Part shown: positions 27,733-37,000 of the stretch, one piece after another
How the letters are laid out: the number at the start of each line of letters is the position of its first letter
How positions within the stretch are numbered: the stretch's first letter is position 1
NCBI GenBank assembly: GCA_964453205.1
Contig: CAYVRC010000007.1
Span: 1-64,000, forward strand
Length of the DNA: 64,000 nt
Direction of reading: 5' to 3'
Source: Crateriforma sp964453205
GTDB taxonomy: Bacteria > Planctomycetota > Planctomycetia > Pirellulales > Pirellulaceae
Translations under genes and position numbers: made by a program
Notes under the pieces: generated by a model
Database searches by the model: none
What the model was told of the DNA's origin: nothing
What the model saw: only the letters and a program-made list of their open reading frames with translations

Positions 27733-29886
27733 TCAGTCCACCGGGAATCCGCGTTTCCGCAGCAGTGCCGCGGTGTCGACGTCGCGGCCACGGAACCGAC
27801 GGAAACCTTCGGCCGGATCGATCGTGTCGCCGACCGACATGACGTTTTCGTACAGCGACTGGGCCGCTTCCTTGTCGTAGTAGGTTCCCTTGTCCTCGAA
27901 GACCTCCGCCGCGTCCGCCGTCAACGCGTCGGACCACAAGTAGCTGTAGTAGCCGGCGGAGTAACTGTCGCTGGAAAAGATGTGCGCGAAATGCGGCGTC
28001 CGGTGACGCATCGGGATTTCTTCGGGCATCCCCAAGTCCGCCAACGTTTCGCGTTCGAACACGTCCGGGTCGATGTCGGCATCACCGGCCAGGTGCAGTT
28101 TCATGTCGATCAGGGCGCTGGCCAAGTACTCCGTCGTGCCGAAGCCTTGATTGAACGTGCTGGCCTTTTCGATCTTGTCCAGCAATTCCTGCGGCATCGG
28201 ATCACCGGTTTGGTAGTGCACGGCAAAGCGGTTCAAGACCTCCGGCGTCGACAACCAATGCTCGTTGATCTGCGACGGGAATTCGACGTAGTCCCGCGCC
28301 ACGTTGGTGCCCGACTGCGAGGGATACTTGACGTCCGAGAGCAGGCCGTGCAGGGCGTGGCCGAATTCGTGGAACAACGTCACCGCGTCGTCCCACGAAA
28401 TCAGGGTGACTTCGCCCTCGGGGGCTTCGACGAAGTTGGAGTTGTTCGAAACGATCGGAGTCCGCACCTCGTCCATCGTCGACTGTTCACGGTAGTCGGT
28501 CATCCAAGCTCCGCTGCGTTTTCCTTCGCGGGCGTACGGATCCAGATACCATACGCCGACGTGTTCGCCGTCGGCATCGGTGACTTCCCAAACCCGCACG
28601 TCGGGGTGAAAGACGGGGATGCCCGAAAGCGTCTTGAATTGCAATCCGTACAACTCGCCGGCCGCCCACATCATGCCTTCCCGCAATTTCTCCAGTTGCA
28701 GGTAAGGCTTGACCTCGTTGAAATCCAAGTCGTATTTCACCTTGCGGACCTTTTCGGCGTAGTAACGGTAGTCCCAGGGTTCGATCGTCACGCCGGGATC
28801 TTCGTCGTCGGCGATCGCTTGCATGTCGGCGACTTCCTCCTTGACCCGTGCGAGTGCCTTGGGCCAGACCCGGAGCATCAATTCCATCGTCGCCTCGGGC
28901 GTCTTGGCCATGGTCGGTTCCAAACGCCAATGCGCGTGGGTTTCGTAGCCCAGCATTTTCGCCCTTGCCGCACGCAGTTTCAATATTTCCGAGATCGACG
29001 CGTTGTTGTCGTACTTGTCGCCGTTGTCGCCGCGGCTGTAATAGTTCCGCCAGACCCGTTCACGAAGCTGGCGATTCTTGGCGTAGGTCAGAAAGGGATC
29101 CATCGACGAACGGGTGTTCGTGATCGCCCACTGGTCGGGCCGGCCTTTCTCGGTCGCCGCACTTTTCATCGCGGTGACGACGCTGTCGGGCAGCCCCGCC
29201 AGATCGGCTTCGTCGTCGATCCAGGTGACGTAGCCCTTTTCGTCTTCCAAAACGTTTTGGCTGAAATCGGTGAACAGCCGCGCCAGCCGCTTGTTGATCT
29301 GGGACAGCTTGGCCTTGTCCGCGGAGTTCAGCTTCGCGCCTTTGCGAACGAAGGTCTTGTAAGCGTCGTCGACCAGTCGTTTTTGGGCCACCGTGAAGTC
29401 GCCGCTTTCCAACTGCTCGTAAACCGCTTCGATCCGTTCGAACAGTTTTTCGTTTTGAGTGATCCAGTCCGAGTGTTCGGACAATTTCGGCACGATCGAT
29501 CTTTCCAAATCGGGAATCGGGCCGACGTTCAAGTTCGACGTGTGCACGTCAAAGACGGTTTCCAAGCGGCGCAGCATTCGGCCGGCCTTTTCCATCGGCA
29601 CGAAGGTGTTCGCGAAGGTCGGCGGGTCGGGGGCGTCGGCGATGGCTTGGTACTCGGCCTGCGTCGCCGCGATCGCATGGTCGAACGCCGGTTCAAAGTC
29701 GGCGATGCGAACCGAGGACCAAGGCGGCAACCCGCCGAAGGGGCCGGCCCAAGGTTGCAGCAACACGTTGTCGGAAAACGTTTGTCCGGCGTTCTCGTTC
29801 TGAGCCATCAGTGAACTGTGTGAAAAAAGGACGGACGGAAAAAAGACGAGCGCTGTGAAGCCACCCAAAAAACGAAAGCGTGTCAT
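27733..29886 (-). CDS. M3-family oligopeptidase (OpdA/Dcp type), exported
   Basis: 717 residues. Thimet-oligopeptidase family zinc peptidase. The zinc site HEFGH is at residues 506-510 in 'VTLFHEFGHALHGLLSD', with the distal glutamate expected in the following 'DYVEFPSQINEHW'. C-terminal family motifs are present ('SYLWSDALTADAAEVFED', 'GRDVDTAALLRKRGF'). The N-terminal hydrophobic stretch (FLGGFTALVFFPSVLFSHSSLMAQ) looks like a signal peptide, so the enzyme is probably periplasmic rather than cytoplasmic like E. coli OpdA. It likely degrades short peptides. Confidence 0.93.
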   Translation of the reverse strand: MTRFRFLGGFTALVFFPSVLFSHSSLMAQNENAGQTFSDNVLLQPWAGPFGGLPPWSSVRIADFEPAFDHAIAATQAEYQAIADAPDPPTFANTFVPMEKAGRMLRRLETVFDVHTSNLNVGPIPDLERSIVPKLSEHSDWITQNEKLFERIEAVYEQLESGDFTVAQKRLVDDAYKTFVRKGAKLNSADKAKLSQINKRLARLFTDFSQNVLEDEKGYVTWIDDEADLAGLPDSVVTAMKSAATEKGRPDQWAITNTRSSMDPFLTYAKNRQLRERVWRNYYSRGDNGDKYDNNASISEILKLRAARAKMLGYETHAHWRLEPTMAKTPEATMELMLRVWPKALARVKEEVADMQAIADDEDPGVTIEPWDYRYYAEKVRKVKYDLDFNEVKPYLQLEKLREGMMWAAGELYGLQFKTLSGIPVFHPDVRVWEVTDADGEHVGVWYLDPYAREGKRSGAWMTDYREQSTMDEVRTPIVSNNSNFVEAPEGEVTLISWDDAVTLFHEFGHALHGLLSDVKYPSQSGTNVARDYVEFPSQINEHWLSTPEVLNRFAVHYQTGDPMPQELLDKIEKASTFNQGFGTTEYLASALIDMKLHLAGDADIDPDVFERETLADLGMPEEIPMRHRTPHFAHIFSSDSYSAGYYSYLWSDALTADAAEVFEDKGTYYDKEAAQSLYENVMSVGDTIDPAEGFRRFRGRDVDTAALLRKRGFPVD

Positions 29887-29910
29887 AGGACGATTCCTGA
29901 TCGGGGCAAA

Positions 29911-30417
29911 TTAAACCATCGAAAAAACTTGGTGCAGAAATTCGGCCGCGCGAACTTCGATTCCCGGGCAAGTGCTCTCTCGCGGGCCGGCGATGTTCAG
30001 CGTCGCCGGCCTGATCTCGCTCAGCCAACGACGCGCCCGGTCGACTTGCTGCGTCGTCAGTTTGATCGTCACCGAGGGCTTGTGGTGTTTTCGTGTCAGC
30101 CGGCGCGTCAGCAGTGTTCCGCCCCCGAGTCGGCCTTCGTAAAGAATCAACGTCGCGTCACTGTCGATCACATTTTGCAATGTACGCGGGGGATAACCGG
30201 ATTGATCGTGCTCGGTCAGATCGTAGCGACTCGGCACCGTGCCGTCCTCAGCCAGGCGTCCCGGCGGACACCAGCCGCCGTGTTCGATCCCCAGCGCGAT
30301 CGCGACGTCCAGTCCCGCGCGGTCGACGCCGGTTTGTCCTCCCGAGACGATCCGCGTCGGCACGAACGTCTCGGCCGTGCACTCGGCGGCTCGCTTCGCT
30401 GGCTCAGTCATCGGCAA
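29911..30417 (-). CDS. YpsA/molybdenum-carrier-like Rossmann protein
   Basis: 168 residues. Resembles the putative molybdenum cofactor carrier family (Rossmann-type, related to lysine decarboxylase-like proteins): 'IVSGGQTGVDRAGLDVAIALGIEHGGWCPPGRLAEDG' and 'SDATLILYEGRLGGGTLLT'. Homologous carriers bind molybdenum cofactor, but the cofactor of this one is unproven. Its start overlaps the end of the RluA-type gene by 14 bases, so both are on one message. No molybdenum biosynthesis gene is near. Confidence 0.75.
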   Translation of the reverse strand: MPMTEPAKRAAECTAETFVPTRIVSGGQTGVDRAGLDVAIALGIEHGGWCPPGRLAEDGTVPSRYDLTEHDQSGYPPRTLQNVIDSDATLILYEGRLGGGTLLTRRLTRKHHKPSVTIKLTTQQVDRARRWLSEIRPATLNIAGPRESTCPGIEVRAAEFLHQVFSMV

Positions 30418-31156
30418 GTTGAAAGTGTTCCTGAACGATCGCCCACTGGTCGTTGATCGATCCGACCCCGAGGGCTTGCAGGCGTTTTTTCCAAGAGATC
30501 GGTGGCGGGCAAGTGTACCAACGGTGATCCTTCAGCGTAGGGTGTCGCAGCCTCAGCCGCCAACTGTGCAGGGCGATTCCGTCGGCGAACCGCATCGCCG
30601 CCTTGTATTTGCGGTCGCCCAAGACGGCATGGCCCCGATCGGCGAGCTGCACGCGAATTTGGTGCTTGCGGCCGGTCCGCAACCGAACGGCCAGCAGCGT
30701 TTCGGATTCGCTCGACGCCAGTCTCAGGTAGTCGCAAGTCGCCTCTTTGGCGTCCGCGTGGTCCGCCGCAACGACCCGCATGCGTCGGGCCGCGTCGTCT
30801 TTGGCGACCCAGTCGACCAACTGTCCCGCGTCGGCGCCGAATTCTCCCTGCACGATGGCCAGATAGATTTTGTCGGTCGATTCGGCGTCGGTTGCGGCAA
30901 ACTGTTTCTGCAACCGTGCGGCGGCCTTGCTGGTCCTTGCCAGCACCAAGACGCCGCTGGTCATCGTGTCCAAACGGCTGACAACGCCGACAAACACGTT
31001 GCCCGGTTTGTCGTATTTCTTTCGCCAGTAGTCCTGGACCATCGAGTGGATCGTGGGTGTGCCGGGAGCCGCGCCCATCGTGGCGATGCCGGCGGGCTTG
31101 TTGACGACCAGCACGTGATTGTCTTCGTCGATGATCGAAAGCGTCATTAGCGACAT
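30404..31156 (-). CDS. RluA-family rRNA/tRNA pseudouridine synthase
   Basis: 250 residues. The catalytic aspartate lies in 'VVSRLDTMTSGVLVLAR' (family HRLDxxTSG; the leading His is Ser here). The ends of the fold are visible: 'VLVVNKPAGIATM' at the N-terminus and 'GRKHQIRVQLADRGHAVLGDRKY' towards the C-terminus. No S4 domain precedes it. Target RNA is not predictable. Starts at 31156 and 31147 are both reasonable. It is divergently oriented from tmRNA, and the intervening 117 bases should contain both promoters. Confidence 0.88.
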   Translation of the reverse strand: MSLMTLSIIDEDNHVLVVNKPAGIATMGAAPGTPTIHSMVQDYWRKKYDKPGNVFVGVVSRLDTMTSGVLVLARTSKAAARLQKQFAATDAESTDKIYLAIVQGEFGADAGQLVDWVAKDDAARRMRVVAADHADAKEATCDYLRLASSESETLLAVRLRTGRKHQIRVQLADRGHAVLGDRKYKAAMRFADGIALHSWRLRLRHPTLKDHRWYTCPPPISWKKRLQALGVGSINDQWAIVQEHFQLADD

Positions 31157-31273
31157 TTCAGCTTGACTTTTGAGCCTTGCGGGCACAGAATATTGACGGA
31201 AGGCAACAGCTTTTCCCCGAACAAGTTTCGATGCTTTGCTCGTTAATTTTCGAGACGGTTCGATACGGCTGCG

Positions 31274-31650
<377 letters not shown>

Positions 31651-31659
31651 CTCAAAAAG

Positions 31660-31697
31660 AAAAGCCGCTCGCCGAATTCTGGCGAGCGGCTTTTTTT
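31660..31697 (+). terminator. rho-independent terminator of tmRNA
   Basis: GCCGCTCGCC (31664-31673) pairs perfectly with GGCGAGCGGC (31681-31690) across a 7-base loop, extended by A-T pairs and followed by TTTTTTT. With an A-tract upstream it may serve both strands, including the convergent M16 protease gene. Confidence 0.92.
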
Positions 31698-31767
31698 ATC
31701 GAAAAACCGAACAGACCTGTGGTGTCGCGGTCGGCCGGCAGGGCCGTGGTGAACGATCACCGGCGTC

Positions 31768-34632
31768 TCACGGCGTCGCGGTTTCTTCCGCCTCGGCCTC
31801 GGGCGGCGCGATGCCGAAGTCGCCGGCGATGGCGATCGCCATCGTTTCCGGGTCGATGTATCGCCGGATCGCCGCGTTGACTTCTTCCAGCGTCGCGTCG
31901 GCGATCTGTTGCTCGTGGTCGGCTTGATGTTGCATCGTGCGGTCGTTGAACAAATTCAAAACCAAGGTCGTCGCCAAATTGCTGTCTTGGGTTCGCCCGA
32001 CGATTTGCTTTTGCAAGTAAGACGTCTTCGCCTTGGCCAGTTCGTCCGCCGTGACGCCTTCATCGCGGATCAGGATGATTTCTTCCATGATCACGTTGAG
32101 CAATTTTTCGCGGTTCTCCGGATTCGTGATCGCGTACAGCATGAAATCGGTCCGGTCGTCTTTGGGCCGTGGAGTGATTCCCGAGCCCACGCCGTAGGAC
32201 AAGCCTTCTTTTTGACGGACGCGGTCACCCAGTCGGCTGCTCAAGCCGCTGCTGCCGAGTACGAAATTGCCGAGCACCAAGGCCGCGTATTCCGGATCGG
32301 TGTCCGTCAATTCGTATTGCTGGCCGCCGTAGAGCACCGCGTTTTTCTTGTCCGGCGTTTCGATCGTCAACAGTTTCGATTCGTCCAACTTGACGGCCGG
32401 ACGATCGATTCGCTGGTACGGTTGATCGCCGGTCCAGCCGTCGAGAATAGCCGTGAACTTTTCGATCACGGTTTCCGGTTCGAAATCACCGACCGCGACG
32501 ACTTCGCCACCGTGGTTGCCCAAGAATTCCTCGTGCAGTTTGCGAAGTTCGTCGATGGTGACGGCTTCGTACATCGCGATTTCTTCCTCAATCGTTTGCA
32601 CGTATCGGATGTCGTCTTTGTCGTAGGGTGACAACGCCGATTGGATTGCGCGGGGTGCCAGGGCCTGTGGGTCGTTCAGGCTTTGCTGCAGACCGGTAAT
32701 GACCTGACGCCGGATGACCTCGAGTTCCTTTTCGTCCAGCCGGGGTTTTCTGAGCAAGTCGCCGATCAACGCGATCACTTCGGGGACAAACTCGCGTTTG
32801 GTTTGGACCCGCGCCGTCAGCACGCCGAGCTGGGTGTACATGGACAGGTTGGTCCTTAGGCGAGTCAACTCGTCTTGCAAGGCTTGGTAGTCCAAGTCCT
32901 CGGTGCCTTTGGCCATCGCCATGCCAAGGAGTTCCGCCGCGCCGCGTTTGTCCAACAATGTTTCCGGCGTCCCGAACCGCATCGTGACCATCATCGCGAC
33001 GGATTCCCCACGTGTCTTTTTCGGCAGCAACGCGTATTCGATCCCGCCGACCAGGTCACCGCTGATCACGCGGGCTTGGATCGCCATCGGGTCGGGATCG
33101 AATCGTTCGCCTTGGGCGACGGCTTCGCGGCCCTTGTAACCGTCCAGAATGGCGGCCAAGTCCGGCGCTTCGGGAATCGTGATTCGCTCGTTCTGATCGG
33201 ACGGAATGAACAGCCCGACCGTGCGGTTGTCGCGGACGAAATATTTGGACGCGACGTCTTGAACGTCCGCGACCGTCAAGGCTTCCAAGTTGTCGCGGAA
33301 CAAGAAGTACAAACGCCAATCGCCTTGCGCGGCCCAGTCGCTCAACGCGATCGCGATTTGGTCGCTATTGGACGATTCCAATTCGCGTTGTTTCAAAAGG
33401 TTCTGGCGGGCGCGTTCCAGATCGGCTTCGGTGATCGGGTTTTCGTCGAAGGATCTCTCCATCAACTCGATCAATTTCAGTCGCGCTTCCTCGATCGATT
33501 GATCCTTGGGGACTTCGGCCAACGTTTTGAACAATCCGGGTTCGTTCAGGCCGTTGACCATCGCGTAGACATTGCTGGCCATCTCGGTTTCGACCAAGCC
33601 TTTGTACAGTCGGCCGCTGGGTTCGTCGCCCAGGATCTGTTGCAGGACTTTGACCGCTGCGAACTCTTTGTGGCTGCCCGCCGGCACATGATAAGCCGCC
33701 CCGACCCACTGGACATCGCCGGCGCGGCGCAGCACCACGGTTCGCTCGCCGTCTTGGGCCGGTTCGACGGTGTAGGTGTCGTCGATCGGCGTCTCGGGAG
33801 CTTTCAACGCACCGAAATGTTCGTCGACGTAATTCAACGCGTTTCGCGTGTCGAATTTTCCCGCAATGACCAACAAGACGTTATCGGGCCGATAAAACTT
33901 GCGATAGAAACGACGCAGCTTGACGACCGGGACGCGTTCGATGTCGCTGCGGTTGCCGATCGTGCTCTGTCCGTAGTTGTGCCATTCGTAAGCCGTTGCC
34001 TGCATCCGCTGCATCAGGACGCTGACGGGGGAATTTTCGCCGCGTTCGAACTCGTTGCGGACGACGGTCATTTCGCTGGCCAAGTCCTCGCCCTTGATGA
34101 AGCTGTTGATCAACCGGTCGGCTTCCAGATTGATGGCGAATTCCAAGTTTTCCTCGCTGGCCGGCAGCGTTTCGTAGTAATTGGTTCGGTCCAGCCACGT
34201 CGTGCCGTTGAACCGTGCCCCGCGATCCTGCAAAGCCTTGGGAACGTTGGGGTGTTCCGGCGTGCCCTTGAACAGCATGTGTTCCAACAAGTGAGCCATG
34301 CCGGCTTCCCCGTAGCCCTCGTGTCGCGAGCCGACGAAGACCGTCATGTTGACCGTCACGACCTCCTTGGACTCATCGGGAAACAGCAACACGCGGACGC
34401 CGTTGTCCAAGCGGTATTCGGAAATGCCTTCGATCTCAGTGACTTTCATGAGCGAGTCGTTTTCGCTGGTGGGCGTGTTTTCGGCGGATTCGGTCGGTTC
34501 GGCAGTTTCCTGTGCCTGGGCAGTCTCCTGTGCCCGCGCGATCGGGGGCGCGGCCGGACCGGCCAGGCAAAAGATCAGACCCGGCAAAAACCATCGCGGA
34601 TCCGTCCATCGTTGTGTCAGCGTGCGTCTCAT
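31768..34632 (-). CDS. M16-family zinc peptidase (pitrilysin-like), exported
   Basis: 954 residues. Inverted zinc motif HLLEH at residues 114-118 ('GMAHLLEHMLFKGTPEHPN'), with the further glutamate expected about 75 residues on. Two tandem M16 halves are seen; the second ('LLDKRGAAELLGMAMAKGTEDLD') lacks the zinc motif, as is usual for M16B/pitrilysin halves. The signal peptide MRRTLTQRW..LPGLIFCLAG is followed by a short Gln/Glu/Thr-rich linker containing AQET repeats. ATG 34632 has a GGGAGGGA ribosome site upstream. Probably periplasmic and degrades peptides. Confidence 0.92.
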   Translation of the reverse strand: MRRTLTQRWTDPRWFLPGLIFCLAGPAAPPIARAQETAQAQETAEPTESAENTPTSENDSLMKVTEIEGISEYRLDNGVRVLLFPDESKEVVTVNMTVFVGSRHEGYGEAGMAHLLEHMLFKGTPEHPNVPKALQDRGARFNGTTWLDRTNYYETLPASEENLEFAINLEADRLINSFIKGEDLASEMTVVRNEFERGENSPVSVLMQRMQATAYEWHNYGQSTIGNRSDIERVPVVKLRRFYRKFYRPDNVLLVIAGKFDTRNALNYVDEHFGALKAPETPIDDTYTVEPAQDGERTVVLRRAGDVQWVGAAYHVPAGSHKEFAAVKVLQQILGDEPSGRLYKGLVETEMASNVYAMVNGLNEPGLFKTLAEVPKDQSIEEARLKLIELMERSFDENPITEADLERARQNLLKQRELESSNSDQIAIALSDWAAQGDWRLYFLFRDNLEALTVADVQDVASKYFVRDNRTVGLFIPSDQNERITIPEAPDLAAILDGYKGREAVAQGERFDPDPMAIQARVISGDLVGGIEYALLPKKTRGESVAMMVTMRFGTPETLLDKRGAAELLGMAMAKGTEDLDYQALQDELTRLRTNLSMYTQLGVLTARVQTKREFVPEVIALIGDLLRKPRLDEKELEVIRRQVITGLQQSLNDPQALAPRAIQSALSPYDKDDIRYVQTIEEEIAMYEAVTIDELRKLHEEFLGNHGGEVVAVGDFEPETVIEKFTAILDGWTGDQPYQRIDRPAVKLDESKLLTIETPDKKNAVLYGGQQYELTDTDPEYAALVLGNFVLGSSGLSSRLGDRVRQKEGLSYGVGSGITPRPKDDRTDFMLYAITNPENREKLLNVIMEEIILIRDEGVTADELAKAKTSYLQKQIVGRTQDSNLATTLVLNLFNDRTMQHQADHEQQIADATLEEVNAAIRRYIDPETMAIAIAGDFGIAPPEAEAEETATP

Positions 34633-34776
34633 CAATTCAGTCCCTCCCGAAGCGACCCGGCAAAATAAGGCATTCCCCGCGACGTGCGGGTTTGGGTTAG
34701 TGTAACGATCTGTCGATTCATCGAAACAAGCCGTTGCTCCCCGTTTTCTTCGTTCCCTACAAGGCAAGTCCCCGCG

Positions 34777-35748
34777 ATGTTCATTGTTTTCCGTACCGTC
34801 CTGGTACCGTCGTTGTGTTTCTGTGCAAGCGTGCTGCTAGCGACCGCTCCGGTTTCGGGTCAGCCTGTTTCGGGTCAGCCTGTTTCGGGTCACCGGATCC
34901 TGCTGGGCGGCGGCGACGGTTTGGCGATGGTCGAACCCGATGGCGAAATCAGTTGGCGAATGCCCTGGGGTGGCATTCACGATTTGCACGTGTTGGAAAA
35001 TGGCGATGTCCTGACCCGCCGCGGTCAAGCCGGCGTCGTCATCATCGATCCCGAATCGAAACAGGTCGTCTGGGAATATGACGCCGCGACCGCCAACGGC
35101 AACGAGGGCAAACGCGTCGAGGTGCATGCCTTTGAGCAACTGGCCGACGGTAACGTGATGATCGCCGAATCGGGAACCGCGCGGATCATCGAAGTCGACC
35201 GAGACGGCAAGATCGTTCACGAAGTCAAACTGGTGACGGAAAACCCCAGCGCCCACAGCGACACGCGTCTGGTTCGCAAGCTGAGCTCGGGCAACTACTT
35301 GGTCGCCCAAGAGGCCGACGGAAAGGTCCGCGAGTACGCACCCGACGGCAGCGTGGTTTGGCAGTACGAAGTCCCCCTGTTCGGCAAATCGCCGGCCAAG
35401 GGACACGGCCCGGAAGCCTTCGGCAATCGGCTGTTCTCGGCGACGCGTCTGGACAACGGCAACACGTTGATCGGCGCCGGCAACGGCCACAGCGTTCTGG
35501 AAGTCACGCCGACGAAAGAAATCGTCTGGCAGATTCACCAAGACGATTTGCCGGGCATTCGCCTGGCTTGGGTGACGACGGTGCAGGTTCTGGCATCGGG
35601 CAACTACCTGATCGGCAACTGTCACGCGGGCCCCGGCCAGCCGATCTTGGTCGAAGTCGATCCGAAGACCAAGGACGTTGTCTGGACCTTGGACGGCTAC
35701 GAGCGATTCGGCAACAACGTGTCGAATTCGACGGTCGTGGCGAAGTGA
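34777..35748 (+). CDS. exported PQQ/NHL-type beta-propeller protein
   Basis: 323 residues. Signal peptide MFIVFRTVLVPSLCFCASVLLA. The body is made of repeating blades of the form 'G-x-x-L/V-x-x-D-P-[D/E]-x-K-x-V-W' ('MVEPDGEISWRMPW', 'VIIDPESKQVVWEYD', 'REYAPDGSVVWQYE', 'EVTPTKEIVWQIH', 'EVDPKTKDVVWTLD'), so about six blades of a beta-propeller. No catalytic motif is evident. A 15-bp tandem repeat (34852-34893, 2.7 copies) encodes VSGQP repeats just after the signal peptide. It is divergent from the M16 gene. Function unknown. Confidence 0.8.
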   Translation: MFIVFRTVLVPSLCFCASVLLATAPVSGQPVSGQPVSGHRILLGGGDGLAMVEPDGEISWRMPWGGIHDLHVLENGDVLTRRGQAGVVIIDPESKQVVWEYDAATANGNEGKRVEVHAFEQLADGNVMIAESGTARIIEVDRDGKIVHEVKLVTENPSAHSDTRLVRKLSSGNYLVAQEADGKVREYAPDGSVVWQYEVPLFGKSPAKGHGPEAFGNRLFSATRLDNGNTLIGAGNGHSVLEVTPTKEIVWQIHQDDLPGIRLAWVTTVQVLASGNYLIGNCHAGPGQPILVEVDPKTKDVVWTLDGYERFGNNVSNSTVVAK

Positions 35749-35777
35749 TTTGAAAACGCCGGGACGACGTTATTTGT

Positions 35778-36368
35778 TCAGGTGAACATCGCCAGCAGTT
35801 CCTTGGTGACGTCGTTGGCGGGTCGATCCGCGTCGATCACCGCGGTCATTCGGCTGCTGTGGGGCAGTTGTTCCAAGAACCCTTGGCGAACCTTTTCCAA
35901 GTAAGCTTCGCCACGGGATTCCATGCGATCGGTCGGACGATCGAGTCGACGCATCGACGCTTCGGCCGACATGTCCAACAGCACGGTGACGTCGGGAACG
36001 AGCCCGTCGTTAGCGGCGCGGCCGAGTTCCCACAACAATTCCGGCGTGACGTCGCCGCCGACGCTTTGATAAACGACGGTCGATAGCAAGAAGCGATCGC
36101 TGAGCACCCAACGGCCCGCGTCGAGCGCCGGGCGGATGATCGTTTCGACCATTTCGCATCGACTGGCCATGAACAGCATCGCTTCGGTGCGGCGGTGGAT
36201 CGTCAGGTCACTGCCCAGCAAGATTTCACGCAGTCGCGCGCCGACCGGCGTGCTGCCCGGATCGTGAACGACCAGCACGTCGTGACCCAGCGATCGCAGG
36301 TGGTCGTCGAGCCGCCGGATTTGCGTCGATTTTCCGACGCCGTCGATACCGTCAAGCGTGATGAACAT
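35778..36368 (-). CDS. tmk: thymidylate kinase
   Basis: 196 residues. Phosphorylates dTMP to dTDP. The P-loop GIDGVGKST is at residues 7-15. The family 'R-E-P-G-G-T' block reads HDPGSTPVGARLRE here, a departure from the common form. 'LSDRFLLSTVVYQ' carries the DR(Y/F)xxS..AYQ nucleotide-site motif. The LID-region 'RLDRPTDRMESRGEAYLEKVRQGF' is normal. It stands just downstream of a small membrane protein gene on the same strand (21 bases), and eno is next upstream, so the three may be one transcription unit. Confidence 0.93.
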   Translation of the reverse strand: MFITLDGIDGVGKSTQIRRLDDHLRSLGHDVLVVHDPGSTPVGARLREILLGSDLTIHRRTEAMLFMASRCEMVETIIRPALDAGRWVLSDRFLLSTVVYQSVGGDVTPELLWELGRAANDGLVPDVTVLLDMSAEASMRRLDRPTDRMESRGEAYLEKVRQGFLEQLPHSSRMTAVIDADRPANDVTKELLAMFT

Positions 36369-36389
36369 GGGCGGGATCAGGCCGCGAAA

Positions 36390-36974
36390 TCAGGGCTGGG
36401 AAAAATCGGAGGAGTAATTGTCGACTCGGCCGACGACGGGATAGTGAGCATAATCGCTGACCCGCCAGTCCTTGCCGCCGTGCCCGGGGTGCTTGCCGAC
36501 TTTCAGAAAACGCAGGATCAGCTTTCGCGGGACCCGGACGTTTTTCACCGGCCCGCTGCGCTCGCTGACCTCGACCGTCACGGTCAGTTCGACCTCGGCT
36601 TCGGGGGGGAAGCTGTCGTCGAACAAATCGATGCGGCGGAGCCGATTGACGCGAGCCGTGTCGAACCGATAACGCGACAACTCGTTCTCGGCTCGGGCTT
36701 TCAAGTCGTCGCTTGCCAAGAACCGCACCGCCGCGTCGTGGTCGTTGGCCTGGATCGCCGCGGCGACGTCGTCGATGATTTCTTCGATCCGTTCACGCTC
36801 GGTGACCAAGCGATCGGCAAGCCACCAAGCGGCCGGGATCAGCAAGCCGCAGGCGACCGCGGCCGCCAGGGACAGACGCCGGCCGTCTTTCAACCACAAC
36901 GTCACCAAGACCGCGACGACGGCCGCGATCATCAAGGACAAAACGAGTGGTTTTTCGGCAAGCAGTTCGTACAT
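36390..36974 (-). CDS. small membrane protein with NTF2-like soluble domain (unknown)
   Basis: 194 residues. Two N-terminal transmembrane segments are visible ('PLVLSLMIAAVVAVLVTLWL' and 'LSLAAAVACGLLIPAAWWLA'). The soluble part has the helix-plus-curved-sheet pattern of NTF2/SnoaL-like folds ('IEEIIDDVAAAIQANDHDAAVRFLAS'). I do not recognise a named family. It lies 26 bases downstream of eno and 21 bases upstream of tmk on the same strand. Confidence 0.6.
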   Translation of the reverse strand: MYELLAEKPLVLSLMIAAVVAVLVTLWLKDGRRLSLAAAVACGLLIPAAWWLADRLVTERERIEEIIDDVAAAIQANDHDAAVRFLASDDLKARAENELSRYRFDTARVNRLRRIDLFDDSFPPEAEVELTVTVEVSERSGPVKNVRVPRKLILRFLKVGKHPGHGGKDWRVSDYAHYPVVGRVDNYSSDFSQP

Positions 36975-37000
36975 GCGTGCGTGCAGATCGTCGGCCGACG

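Noticed and set aside
27649..29814. 721-codon open frame on the plus strand across the M3 peptidase
   Set aside because: Antisense shadow; the minus strand encodes a full M3 peptidase with HEFGH.
32875..34668. 597-codon open frame on the plus strand across the M16 gene
   Set aside because: Antisense shadow of an intact M16 protease with HLLEH.
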